This document shows, one piece after another, positions 40,595 through 48,993 of a stretch of 49,888 nt of DNA. The DNA is taken from positions 1-49,888 of the forward strand of contig LRSK01000265.1 in assembly GCA_001563325.1 (NCBI GenBank), in the 5' to 3' direction. The translations under genes were made by a program, and so were the position numbers. The DNA is from Candidatus Thorarchaeota archaeon SMTZ1-83. Lineage in GTDB: Archaea; Asgardarchaeota; Thorarchaeia; Thorarchaeales; Thorarchaeaceae. The notes below the pieces were generated by a model. It did not search any database, was not told where the DNA came from, and worked only from the letters and a program-made list of their open reading frames with translations. Position 1 is the stretch's first letter. Each line of letters opens with the position of its first letter.

Positions 40595-41401
40595 ATGATA
40601 CTCATGGAACCTTGGCAGATCATAGTGGCAGTGATTCAAGGACTTGTAGAATGGTTGCCGATAAGTAGTGAAGGCCAGGTTGTTCTTTTCGTTTACAATT
40701 TCGGCCAGGTTCCGTCTGACGAACTGTTGTCACTAGTAGTGTGGTTGCATCTCGGGACTACGCTCTCAGTATTGGTTCGATATCCAAGAACAGTTCTCGA
40801 TGTCCTAACGATGAAGGATAGGCGACTCTTGAGACTACTAGTGATTGGAACGATTGGCACGGCCGTGACAGCGATTCCACTCTATGTCTTCTTGAAGGAC
40901 GGTCTTGCCACGATCCATGGCGAGATGATGAATATGGTTGTCGGGATTCTACTTCTCGCAACCGCGCTTTTTCTATATATCCCCACACGCAGAACGCAGA
41001 GTGAGATGTCCAATCACACTCCAAACGACGTTGGAGACGAAGAGGCAATCAGTACTGGACTCGTTCAGGGTCTTGCCGTGCTTCCGGGACTAAGCAGATC
41101 CGGCGTCACAGTTTCGGCACTCCTTATGCAGAGAGTTGACAAGGAGTCCGCCTTGAGATTCAGTTTTCTTATGAGCGTCCCAGCGGTCATAGGCATACTT
41201 GCAGTTGAAGTGCTCTTTGGAAATGCAGTGCCATCATCGATTGGTGTACTAGACTTGGCGGTGATGGAGCTCATCGTGTTCATTGTGGGCTTGGCATCAA
41301 TGGAGTCTCTTCTTAGACTGGCACGCACAATCAGCTTCTGGAAACTATGTCTAGTCCTAGCCTTGGTCGCTATTGTGTTCGGCCTTCCGGCATTACTCTG
41401 A
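40595..41401 (+). CDS. uppP: UppP/BacA-family undecaprenyl- or polyprenyl-diphosphate phosphatase
   Basis: A 268-residue polytopic membrane protein with seven or eight spans. The two BacA signatures are present: QGLVEWLPISSEGQ near the N-terminus and LPGLSRSGVTVSALLM in the middle. It removes one phosphate from polyprenyl diphosphate to recycle the lipid carrier of surface glycans. In archaea the substrate is a dolichyl-like carrier. The last nine bases overlap the convergent phosphatase-like gene. Confidence 0.93.
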   Translation: MILMEPWQIIVAVIQGLVEWLPISSEGQVVLFVYNFGQVPSDELLSLVVWLHLGTTLSVLVRYPRTVLDVLTMKDRRLLRLLVIGTIGTAVTAIPLYVFLKDGLATIHGEMMNMVVGILLLATALFLYIPTRRTQSEMSNHTPNDVGDEEAISTGLVQGLAVLPGLSRSGVTVSALLMQRVDKESALRFSFLMSVPAVIGILAVEVLFGNAVPSSIGVLDLAVMELIVFIVGLASMESLLRLARTISFWKLCLVLALVAIVFGLPALL

Positions 41402-42112
41402 CCGTTTCTGAAACATAATTGCAATGGGCGCATTCGCCTTGCGCCATTCTGCCAGCTTGCCCTTGTAGTCCAGTGGAACAGGATGTCGTCCATGATTGCC
41501 TATAATCATGAAAAGCGTTCCAAGTCTTGCCTGTTTGAGTAGTACTTTGACCCAATTGTCGGTCCTTCGGACAATCTTCTCCAAAAGCGTCTTTGGAGGA
41601 GTCCTGTGGCCATACTGAGCATACAGACTCTCGAAGTCCAGAAAGTGAAGAAATAGCAACTCATTCTTGAAGATGTGCTTCGTCGACTCAACGTAGGTCT
41701 GCATATCATCTCGCTTATGTACGGTGAAGCCCGGATCCAATCCGAGTTCCTCCATGTCATCTTCTCTGCAGATTGCCTTCACCGTCTTGCCATAGTTTCG
41801 AATGTATTGAATGAGGTGAAAATACTCGCTTCGACCAGTGAGAAGCGTCTTCAGAAGAGGCATAGCGTAAGGGTCATCGGTTTCGATAAGCGCCAAGGCC
41901 TCCATGTTCTTGATCAGAGCCTCCGGTTGGTATACTACGGCCTCGAAGAGACCGAAGTTGTCAATGATTATGAGCACTACTCCAGTCGGATTGAACTTCT
42001 CAAGCAGCTCTTGGTTTGGTGGAGGCATGCCATCAGGAACCTCCATACCCATAAGCTTGATGATTGTGGAGGGGAATTCCCATGCTGTTGTTCTCACTTG
42101 GGGAAACGACAT
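41393..42112 (-). CDS. Alkaline-phosphatase superfamily-like protein
   Basis: A 239-residue protein with recognisable fragments of the alkaline phosphatase/phosphodiesterase fold: GVVLIIIDNFG (metal Asp), FLHFLDFESLYAQYGH, and MIIGNHGRHP where the usual metal motif is DHG. The change to NHG and the reduced size suggest altered or lost catalysis. It ends in a genuine TAA and overlaps uppP convergently. A role as phosphatase, phosphodiesterase or regulator cannot be chosen from sequence. Confidence 0.7.
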   Translation of the reverse strand: MSFPQVRTTAWEFPSTIIKLMGMEVPDGMPPPNQELLEKFNPTGVVLIIIDNFGLFEAVVYQPEALIKNMEALALIETDDPYAMPLLKTLLTGRSEYFHLIQYIRNYGKTVKAICREDDMEELGLDPGFTVHKRDDMQTYVESTKHIFKNELLFLHFLDFESLYAQYGHRTPPKTLLEKIVRRTDNWVKVLLKQARLGTLFMIIGNHGRHPVPLDYKGKLAEWRKANAPIAIMFQKRSE

Positions 42113-42229
42113 GCAGCTGTCCTCGTAAGTATTACTCTCTCAAGGAACTTCTCGACAATATAGTTGTTATCCTGCGATAGGTTTCTGTACGTCTGCTGAC
42201 TGAAACCGCACAGTTGGTGCGAGGGAAGC

Positions 42230-42237
42230 ATTAATAC
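42230..42237 (+). promoter_or_regulatory. TATA-like box of get3
   Basis: ATTAATAC lies about 38 bases before the get3 ATG. Transcription near 42260 leaves a short leader that includes GAGGT at 42261-42265. Confidence 0.4.
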
Positions 42238-42271
42238 AGCCACACGAGGCCAGTGCGGCAGAGGTCACATA

Positions 42272-43234
42272 ATGACTATCAAAGACATAGTCTTCAATGA
42301 AAACATCAAGTTCATCCTCTCAGGAGGGAAGGGTGGCGTTGGCAAGACGAGCTGTGCAGGAGCAATGGCCGTTCTGTCAGCGCGGCAGGGTTTCAGGACC
42401 CTCGTTCTGTCAACCGACCCAGCTCATAGCCTTAGTGACAGCTTCGACCAGGACGTTTCAGGCGGCGAAATCGTGGCCATCAAGGGATTTGATAATCTCT
42501 GGGGTATGGAAATAGACACTGAAAAGGGTATGAAAGAGTTCGAGAACACCATTGGGTCAGGAGCTGCAGGACCTGAAATGGAAATGGCCTCACAGCTGAT
42601 GGGAGACATCAGTACGATGTCCCCGCCGGGTTCGGATGAAGCGATGGCGTTTGGCAAAATGCTGGAGTTTCTCGAAGACAGCTCCTACGATCGAGTAATC
42701 TTCGATACAGCACCAACTGGGCATACGCTGAAGTTGCTAGAGCTACCTGATCTTCTGGATAGCTGGCTGGGGAGGATTCTCACACTGAGGCAACGGTTGG
42801 GCTCTATGATTGCAGGGATGAGAGCCATGTTTGGTGGAGGGGAGCGCGAGGACACGTCATGGGAGATGTTGCAGAACACCAAGGAGAAGATCCGGGCGGC
42901 AAGATTGGAACTCTCTGATGCAGAGAAGACTCAATTCGTCGTGGTCATGATACCAGAAGCTATGGCTGTTTTTGAAACTCAGCGCCTACTAGCGAGTCTG
43001 AACGTCTGGAAGATCCCCGCATCCAACATCATAGTGAATCAACTTGTTCCAGGGAATCCTGATTGTGTGTTCTGCTCAAAGCGCCGTGAGATGCAACAGA
43101 CGAATCTTGCGGATATCAGAGAGCTATATTCGGACCTTGACCTTACGGAGGTTCCGCTCTTCGATAGTGAGATTAGGGGTATAGAGGGTCTGGAAGACTT
43201 AGGTAGGATTCTGATAGGAGAGAACGTGCAATGA
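42272..43234 (+). CDS. get3: Get3/ArsA-type ATPase for tail-anchored proteins
   Basis: A 320-residue P-loop ATPase of the ArsA/TRC40/Get3 family. The deviant Walker A is GGKGGVGKTS, switch I is STDPAHSLSDSF, and switch II is FDTAPTGHTLKLLELP. A helical client-binding part follows the hydrophobic/Met-rich middle (MASQLMGDISTM, IAGMRAMFGG). The zinc-dimer motif CVFCSKRR fits Get3. It lacks the tandem ATPase of bacterial ArsA. Its stop overlaps a 32-residue membrane peptide gene by ATGA. Confidence 0.93.
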   Translation: MTIKDIVFNENIKFILSGGKGGVGKTSCAGAMAVLSARQGFRTLVLSTDPAHSLSDSFDQDVSGGEIVAIKGFDNLWGMEIDTEKGMKEFENTIGSGAAGPEMEMASQLMGDISTMSPPGSDEAMAFGKMLEFLEDSSYDRVIFDTAPTGHTLKLLELPDLLDSWLGRILTLRQRLGSMIAGMRAMFGGGEREDTSWEMLQNTKEKIRAARLELSDAEKTQFVVVMIPEAMAVFETQRLLASLNVWKIPASNIIVNQLVPGNPDCVFCSKRREMQQTNLADIRELYSDLDLTEVPLFDSEIRGIEGLEDLGRILIGENVQ

Positions 43235-43329
43235 GATATGGGTGGAAACGGAAGATCATAACGCTGTTTTTCATATTTCTCTTCCTGGCCTCAATGCTGA
43301 CTGCTGTGATCTTGATGTACAGACCATGA
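43231..43329 (+). CDS. 32-residue single-span membrane peptide overlapping get3
   Basis: The frame starts in the ATGA of the get3 stop and encodes MRYGWKRK, then one strongly hydrophobic segment (IITLFFIFLFLASMLTAVIL) and a short MYRP tail. AGGAGAG lies about ten bases upstream. The basic N-terminus and near-terminal span resemble a small membrane-anchored peptide. Its coupling to get3 suggests it is a client, regulator or membrane docking factor, but this is an inference. No family recognised. Confidence 0.6.
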   Translation: MRYGWKRKIITLFFIFLFLASMLTAVILMYRP

Positions 43330-43352
43330 CTTGCAGTCATGGCTTTGGAGAA

Positions 43353-43496
43353 TCAGGTTCCTTTGACTCGCTTCACAACCGGCGGGCGAATCTTGTACAG
43401 TATTCGGCCTCCACAATAGGGGCATTTAACTCCTGGCAGAGTCCTGAGGCCCTCTGGTGTGACTTCTTTGTGGCAACTATGACAAATGTAGACCAT
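43353..43496 (-). CDS. rpoP: DNA-directed RNA polymerase subunit P (Rpb12 homolog)
   Basis: A 47-residue zinc protein: MVYICHSCHKEV, then VKCPYCGGRILYKIRPPVVKRVKG. CHSC plus CPYC is the Rpb12/RpoP zinc site, and the RPP-VKRV ending matches the archaeal subunit. Length is normal. GAGGCG lies about eight bases before ATG 43496. It is too short for most ORF callers and sits between the get3 region and the B12/radical SAM gene. A CTTCATAAGCT element near 43562-43572 may be its promoter. Confidence 0.9.
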   Translation of the reverse strand: MVYICHSCHKEVTPEGLRTLPGVKCPYCGGRILYKIRPPVVKRVKGT

Positions 43497-43596
43497 AAGA
43501 TATCGCCTCTTAAGACTCGGTCAAAGGCGGCAAACCTCGGTGCATCTCTCGGTAGGATTGAGCTTATGAAGCTTTTCTTGTGGTGGTGCACAAAGC

Positions 43597-45195
43597 CTAC
43601 TCTTCGTCTGTTTCGGGCTGCACCGTGCCTTCTACCAGACCACTACTTAGCACTTTCTTGATTTGAATGGGAAGCAGAGCCCCCGAAGAGAACCCACCCC
43701 TAACCGCAATGAGTGGCCCCTCTTCTAGGGGATAGAACATCGTGTAGCCGTGCCGCTCCCATGAGGGCTCAGCGGCGATTCCGAGCAAGGTCTTTCCTAG
43801 GTACTCCTTTTTCTTGGCTCTGTTTATCTTGGATGCTTCCTGCTTCAGTTCTTTGTATAACGGATTCTTGGGTGAGGGCTCGTGAAAGTCTGAGAAGGCA
43901 GACCCAGGGAGTGCTCTGAATCCGTACAGGATTATGCGTTCCGCTCCAGCTTCAGCAACTTGGTTCATGAATCTAATCGACTCTTTTATCGTTTCGGGGG
44001 TTTCACCTGGCAAGCCATAGATCAAGTAGACAAACGGAGCCATACTGTGATTCACAGCAATCTTTACGGCTCTGAGAACGTCGCCCTTACTTCCACACTT
44101 CCCGATGCACCGGAGGTGGTCGTCTGACCCGGTTTCAACACCTATGTTCGGAGATATTCCCCTCATCGATTTTGAGAGTGCCAATGCAACTTCATCAGTG
44201 AATAGGCAAGCCTTGACGTTCTCAATAGAGATTCTGGCCAGGCCATCGATTATCGGCGGCAATGACGAGAGTCGTTCAAGAAGGTCGGAGATGGCATCTA
44301 TGTTAGCTTCAGGTTCACAGGGGTGAGTCAACGGTTCCGACCCTCGATAGTAGTCTAGGAAATCTGGAGCTTCTAGCACGATCTTATGCACTCCTAGGTC
44401 TAGAAGAATCTCGATTTCATCAAATATGGATTCAGGAGTCCGACTTCGGGGAGGGCCCCAAGTATGGGGCACACTGCAGAAACCACAGCCGGCAGGTATG
44501 TTCTCTGGACAGTCTAGTCTATCATCAGGGCGTTCAGACTCGCAATTACCACATTCAGAGCACTCACGTCCATCAGGCAATTGGAGGGTGGTTCTCCTGA
44601 AGTTCGAACAACCTCGTACCGCTTCTACGTAGACTCTGGCTGCTTGGTAGGCTCCATAGTCCACGATCCTTGTAGTTGAGGGTACGTAGACCTCTGAGAT
44701 CTCAATGGCCGTCAAGAGTGAACGGGGGGCATTAACAATAGGCTTCTTATTGTCAAGAAAAGCTACGCCTCGGAACTGAGAGCAGTCAATACTCTCATCC
44801 AAGTAGCCGGCCACAAGAAGACTGTTCAAGGTGCCCTCCCCCTCACCTGTCACAAGCAGATCTGGTTTTAGCTCTCTCAGGACATTGATTGGATCAGAGC
44901 TAATTGGACCTCCGAGGATGACTCTACCTGAGGCGTTCGTGTGTCGCCATTTCTTGATAATCGATTGAGTAACAGGAGAGTCCATGGTCATTGCGCTTAA
45001 CGCAATATGATCATAGCCACGCAGCCGTCGTGGAGTAGCCAGAACCTCCTCAGCCCGAACTATTCTGCAAGATACATCGTGCATCTGCAAGACACCAGCG
45101 ACCGCGCGGGGGCCGCAGCCAATCGAATCACGGGAGCTGGTACGGCGACCTCTTCCTGCACTCAGAGCATCAACTATTAGGATTCTGGGGACCAT
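43597..45195 (-). CDS. B12-binding/radical SAM protein with an interrupted cysteine motif
   Basis: A 532-residue protein. The N-terminal 150 residues resemble a B12-binding domain (LILGGPISSDPINVLRELKPDLLVTGEGE is in this pattern). Its radical SAM core has VRGCSNF, but the next two Cys of CxxxCxxC lie about 40 residues later in AGCGFCSVPHTWG. The insert is Cys-rich (CSECGNCE, DCPEN). A C-terminal beta domain (LIAVRGGFSSGALLP) may be TRAM-like. Substrate unknown. A CTTATATGCG element on the plus strand at 45281 belongs to the divergent aIF1 gene. Confidence 0.85.
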   Translation of the reverse strand: MVPRILIVDALSAGRGRRTSSRDSIGCGPRAVAGVLQMHDVSCRIVRAEEVLATPRRLRGYDHIALSAMTMDSPVTQSIIKKWRHTNASGRVILGGPISSDPINVLRELKPDLLVTGEGEGTLNSLLVAGYLDESIDCSQFRGVAFLDNKKPIVNAPRSLLTAIEISEVYVPSTTRIVDYGAYQAARVYVEAVRGCSNFRRTTLQLPDGRECSECGNCESERPDDRLDCPENIPAGCGFCSVPHTWGPPRSRTPESIFDEIEILLDLGVHKIVLEAPDFLDYYRGSEPLTHPCEPEANIDAISDLLERLSSLPPIIDGLARISIENVKACLFTDEVALALSKSMRGISPNIGVETGSDDHLRCIGKCGSKGDVLRAVKIAVNHSMAPFVYLIYGLPGETPETIKESIRFMNQVAEAGAERIILYGFRALPGSAFSDFHEPSPKNPLYKELKQEASKINRAKKKEYLGKTLLGIAAEPSWERHGYTMFYPLEEGPLIAVRGGFSSGALLPIQIKKVLSSGLVEGTVQPETDEE

Positions 45196-45337
45196 TCTGA
45201 ATCACAGTCTGTGGTTTCGACTTCTTTACTCTTGCTCAAAGAGGGCTTCCGTATTACCCTTGGGATTACCCTTCAGAGAACTTATATGCGTGACTGGCCC
45301 CAAGGTGCAAAAACCAACATCAGGAGTAAAAGACTGC

Positions 45338-45682
45338 GTGAGCGATGACGAAGGTGGGATCTGTCCCACGTGTGGCCTTCCAACAGACCTATGCGTTTGT
45401 GAAACCATAGCGCAGGAAGAGGCCCGTATTACTGTGACTGTAGAACGAAGAAAATGGGGCCGGCTGACAACTGTAATAGAAGGCTTCGACAAGAATATTG
45501 AACTTGGTGACTTGGCCACCAAGCTCAAGGGCAAGCTTGCTTGTGGGGGAGCTGCAAAGCATGGCCACATAGAGCTCCAAGGTGACCATCGTGGTGTCAT
45601 CAGCGATGTCCTGGCAAAATTGGGCTTCCCTGAGGAAATGGTTCAGATAGACTGGACATTCCAGAGACAAGGACGGAGATAG
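45338..45682 (+). CDS. Translation initiation factor aIF1 (SUI1 family)
   Basis: A 114-residue SUI1-domain protein that guards start-codon choice on the small ribosomal subunit. A zinc-like N-terminus (ICPTCGLPTDLCVCE) precedes the SUI1 domain, with VTVERRKWGRLTTVIEGFD and LKGKLACGGAAKHGHIELQGDHR. I chose GTG 45338: GGAG lies at 45323-45326 and a CTTATATG box at 45281-45288; the longer frame (45260) starts before that box. It is divergent from the B12/radical SAM gene. Confidence 0.92.
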   Translation: MSDDEGGICPTCGLPTDLCVCETIAQEEARITVTVERRKWGRLTTVIEGFDKNIELGDLATKLKGKLACGGAAKHGHIELQGDHRGVISDVLAKLGFPEEMVQIDWTFQRQGRR

Positions 45683-45745
45683 CCGTTAGTCCAGTCTGGA
45701 GTACCCGTTTCTTCTGATTCGTTGAATTCTAACAGACAGGGGGCT

Positions 45746-46714
45746 CTAGGCAAGATTCATTGTGTCTATGCCCAGTTTCCGCACAATCTCTTTGTATCTG
45801 TTGCGTACAGTTACCTCAGTGACTCGAGCCACCTCAGCAATCTCACGCTGTGTTCTTCTCTCATCCAACATTATGGACGCCACGTAAATGGCTGCAGCTG
45901 CCAGGCCAAGAGGATCGCGTCCTATTGTAAGACCTATGTCTCTGCTTCTTTTCAGTATCTCAACGGTCCTGAGCTGAACAGGACTAGATAGAGAAAGTTG
46001 AGAAGCGAAGCGAGAGATGTAGTCGATTGGGTTGCTAAGTGGAATCTTGATGGCCAATGACCGCAAGAGCAACCGATAGCACTGGCCGAGCTTCTTCTTG
46101 TCTACCCGGGAAGCGTCAGCCACCTCATCAAGAGGTCTGGGCTTCATCCGGATTCTGCAAGCGGCATAAAGGGTAGCTGCGACCATAGCTTCTATGGACC
46201 GACCGCGAACAAGCTTCTTGATTATGGACTTCCTATAGAGAAGCGCGGATAACTCTCTTATCGGCTTTGGAATCCCTAGCTGGGAAGCGAGTCTCTCAAG
46301 CTCGGACATTGCCTGGGCCAAGTTTCGATCCATGGAGCTGTGAACTCGAGACCGGATTTGCCATTTGCGTAGTCGATAGATCTCCGACCTTCTTGTGGGT
46401 GTCAGTTTGCGGCCGGATGTGTCCCGGTCGCGCCAGTCGATGACGGTAGAGAGACCCTTGTCGTGAACAGTGTATCTCAGTGGGGCACCAACTCGGCTTC
46501 GCGCATCAGCCTCTTCAGAACTAAAGGCCCTCCATTCTGCACCGGAATCAATTCGGTGGTCGGATAGGACTAGGCCACAGCCACCACAGACACGCTCTCC
46601 TCGCGTCAGGTCCTCGACCACAGAGTTTGAACCACACTCCGGACACATCTGTATCTCAGAGTCGACCTTAGCGATACTACTCCTCTCTGGAGCATCACCG
46701 CGCATATGATCCAA
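45746..46714 (-). CDS. tfb: Transcription initiation factor B (TFB), second copy
   Basis: A 322-residue TFIIB homolog very similar in layout to the copy at 28772. The zinc ribbon is CPECGS...CGGCGL, the reader is IDSGAEWRAFSSEE, and the C-terminal helix-turn-helix is RTQREIAEVARVTEVTVRNRY. The start is TTG 46714 with GGGAGGAG about seven bases upstream; ATG 46705 is an alternative. Two TFBs in one window suggest promoter-class specialisation. The 222-base upstream gap holds possible TATA elements (CAATTAAAAG near 46831) and no gene. Confidence 0.95.
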   Translation of the reverse strand: MDHMRGDAPERSSIAKVDSEIQMCPECGSNSVVEDLTRGERVCGGCGLVLSDHRIDSGAEWRAFSSEEADARSRVGAPLRYTVHDKGLSTVIDWRDRDTSGRKLTPTRRSEIYRLRKWQIRSRVHSSMDRNLAQAMSELERLASQLGIPKPIRELSALLYRKSIIKKLVRGRSIEAMVAATLYAACRIRMKPRPLDEVADASRVDKKKLGQCYRLLLRSLAIKIPLSNPIDYISRFASQLSLSSPVQLRTVEILKRSRDIGLTIGRDPLGLAAAAIYVASIMLDERRTQREIAEVARVTEVTVRNRYKEIVRKLGIDTMNLA

Positions 46715-46936
46715 ATCTGCTCCTCCCTTTGGCTATACGGACCGGTAAGGTGCTGCCAGATATCGACGGCCTAGTCAGTGCTTAGAAGACAGTCTCCCGG
46801 GACCCACATAAACCAAAAGCGAAATCACACTTTTAATTGTTCTGAAACTCTTGAATTGATGTGCCTAACCGCGTTTTCAGGCTGCACAAAGGGAGTCTTC
46901 TATAGCATTGCTCCGGAAAGAACCGTGGGATGCAAC

Positions 46937-47905
46937 CTACGTTGTCTTTTCAGCGCCCTTTGCAGTGACTATAACTGTGTCCTCAGCTTGAGATACAAAC
47001 TCGCCCTCTTCCTCGGTGAGGATATGGTGGGCAAGAAGTGCCCCATTCTTCTGAAGCTCCCGGATTGCGAGCTCAAGCTCAGCTTTTCGAAGATGTTCAG
47101 CCATCCATCTCTTGGCAAATGGGAACTCCTTGAACTCCTTCCTCGCAATACCCAAGAATCGCTTCGTCCCCTTGAAACGGACCGGCACTCTGATTGGTAG
47201 CAATTGGTAGATGAGAGGATCGGGAAGGTCAGTGACATTGCCAGATCCCGTGCTTGCGAAAGTTTCAATGGCGTAGACCTCACCCTCCTCAACTAGGACC
47301 TCAGACTTGCCTGATACACACGGAACCTGTTTCTCTCCATGCAGCTCGTACTCCTTTAACTGATGGCCGGATAGCTGTTTGATGGGTTCGAATCCAGCGC
47401 TCTTTATGGTGTCTTCAATCAATGCGCCGATGGTATTCAGCTTCGCACCAGGTCGCATCATGCGGATGGCGACCCTGGTTGCGTCCTCTGATGCCTTCAC
47501 AAGAGCCTCATGATCAGGGTTGAGAGCAATAGTAAACGCGCTATCTGAAATGCATCCATCCACGTGAGCGCCACAATCAACTGTCACCAAGTCTCCCTCT
47601 TCAATGACAGTCTGGTCGTCCACCGGAGACGTGTAGTGGGCGGCGATGTTGTTAATCGCAACGTTGCAGGGAAAAGACATTCCAGAAGCATTCTCCAGAA
47701 TATGGTTCTCCACTGCTTTCACGATATCCAATACCTTGGTACCCGGTTTCACCATGGGTCGGGCAATGCTAAGTGCCTCTCGCGCAACTACTCCGGCCTG
47801 TCGCCACTTAGACCATTCATCCTCTGACTCCTCAGAGTCCTCGGTCTTCTTGGATTTGTCATCAGGCACATCTATCACCTTTGTGAGCTTATCTAATGCA
47901 CGCAT
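46937..47905 (-). CDS. map: Methionine aminopeptidase, type II
   Basis: A 322-residue MetAP2 that removes initiator Met. Metal ligands are visible: Asp in LVTVDCGAHVDGCISDSAF (two Asp), His in LSGHQLKEYELHGE, Glu in AIETFAS and Glu in AEDTVIV. The type II insertion lies between the His and the last Glu. An acidic N-terminal tail (DDKSKKTEDSEESEDE) is unusual for archaeal forms and may be a local extension. ATG 47905 is the start. Confidence 0.95.
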   Translation of the reverse strand: MRALDKLTKVIDVPDDKSKKTEDSEESEDEWSKWRQAGVVAREALSIARPMVKPGTKVLDIVKAVENHILENASGMSFPCNVAINNIAAHYTSPVDDQTVIEEGDLVTVDCGAHVDGCISDSAFTIALNPDHEALVKASEDATRVAIRMMRPGAKLNTIGALIEDTIKSAGFEPIKQLSGHQLKEYELHGEKQVPCVSGKSEVLVEEGEVYAIETFASTGSGNVTDLPDPLIYQLLPIRVPVRFKGTKRFLGIARKEFKEFPFAKRWMAEHLRKAELELAIRELQKNGALLAHHILTEEEGEFVSQAEDTVIVTAKGAEKTT

Positions 47906-47940
47906 TCAGATTCGATAAAAGAGTGCCGGAATGAATGCCA

Positions 47941-48333
47941 TCATAGAATGCTAGCAATGCGCCTTGCGACTCTTGCCATCATAAAGAACATGTAGCCGAT
48001 GTTCGCGCCCTTAGTTGTAAGAACTGCCAGAATAGATTCTTCTCCCGCGTCACAAATGATGACATAGCCGGACTCGCCTTCAATCAGCATTCTGGCAAAG
48101 GGTCCGCGCTTGAGTTGTTGGAAGACCTTTCGAGTTTCTGATTCTATCTGCGTGGCTCGACCAGCTATCACATCCTCCTCTGGTACAACGGAAGGATCAT
48201 GGTCTGGCGGAAAATGAGTGCAAATAGGGAGTCCTTGGGACCTCGAAATGATTACGCTCGCTTGAACATTGCCTTGGGAGGCTCTACTCAGGTCTTCGAG
48301 GAGTTCAGTGAGCATTTCCGTCTTCGAGGACAC
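47941..48333 (-). CDS. Roadblock/LC7-domain protein
   Basis: A 130-residue roadblock protein. The pattern is MLTELLEDLSRASQGNVQASVIISRSQGLPI, then GYVIICDAGEESILAVLTTKGANIGYMFFMM. Roadblock proteins often act with small GTPases and are expanded in Asgard archaea. I chose GTG 48333, which has GGAGG ten bases upstream and a TTAAATACTT box at 48381-48390; the frame extends to 48411. No GTPase gene is adjacent. Confidence 0.88.
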   Translation of the reverse strand: MSSKTEMLTELLEDLSRASQGNVQASVIISRSQGLPICTHFPPDHDPSVVPEEDVIAGRATQIESETRKVFQQLKRGPFARMLIEGESGYVIICDAGEESILAVLTTKGANIGYMFFMMARVARRIASIL

Positions 48334-48380
48334 TGTGAGTATTCCTCCGTTTCGAGGCCTTTCGGTGAAAAAGCATTCCC

Positions 48381-48390
48381 AAGTATTTAA
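48381..48390 (-). promoter_or_regulatory. TATA-like box of the roadblock gene
   Basis: TTAAATACTT on the minus strand is followed about 25 bases later by a leader that contains GGAGG and GTG 48333. It supports the shorter start of the roadblock gene. Confidence 0.4.
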
Positions 48391-48410
48391 GGTTGCTTTC
48401 GACAGGTCCA

Positions 48411-48968
48411 CTAGACCCGCTTCGAACCCGCATCCTTCAGTGCCTTTACTATCTTCTTGAGACCAGCGCCTTTGTCTTTGTGGACATTCTTCTCCAAGTA
48501 TGTACCCTGGACCACAATGGATGCCCCTGCTTCAACACCGCGCACAACAGATTCAGCGTCATTGAAGCCGCCGCCGGCTATGATAGGCAAGTCGGAATAT
48601 TGTGCAACTGTGGATATTGTTTCTGGAGGTACACCTCCGCCTTCGGCGCCGCTCCCAGCCTCAAGGTACACGAGCTTGTATCCGAGCAACTCAGCAGCCA
48701 GTGCGTACATCAACACCAGCTTGGGCTTCTCGCGCGGAAAGCATTTCGCCTCGCCAACCCAAGCTGCTGACTTGCCAGGCTCTATCAGTAGGTAGGCCAT
48801 CGGGATTGTTTCTATTCCGGAGAACTTCACTCTCACAGCGGCGAGTGCCTGAGCCCCAATTATGTAATAGGGATTTGAGCTGTTGAGAAGACTCATGAAG
48901 AACATAGCATCAGCGTGTTCTGTGACTCCGGTGATATCGCCTGGAAAGAGTATCGTGGGAATGTCCAC
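48411..48968 (-). CDS. Geranylgeranylglyceryl phosphate synthase, C-terminal part of a frameshifted gene
   Basis: A 185-residue open frame that matches the (beta/alpha)8 archaeal GGGPS, which makes the first ether bond of archaeal lipids. Family segments are VDIPTILFPGDITGV, YLEAGSGAEGGGVPPE, LPIIAGGGFND and GASIVVQGTYLEKN. The N-terminal 56 residues lie in another frame at 48994-49164, so this ATG is internal. The joined protein would be about 250 residues, normal for the family. The gene is divergent from hdrA. Confidence 0.9.
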   Translation of the reverse strand: MDIPTILFPGDITGVTEHADAMFFMSLLNSSNPYYIIGAQALAAVRVKFSGIETIPMAYLLIEPGKSAAWVGEAKCFPREKPKLVLMYALAAELLGYKLVYLEAGSGAEGGGVPPETISTVAQYSDLPIIAGGGFNDAESVVRGVEAGASIVVQGTYLEKNVHKDKGAGLKKIVKALKDAGSKRV

Positions 48969-48993
48969 AGCCTCCCTTATCGCCTTCGCGGCA

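Noticed and set aside
43373..43591. A 72-residue minus-strand open frame overlapping rpoP.
   Set aside because: The true gene there is the 47-residue RpoP in another frame with two zinc CxxC motifs; the longer frame is a shadow.
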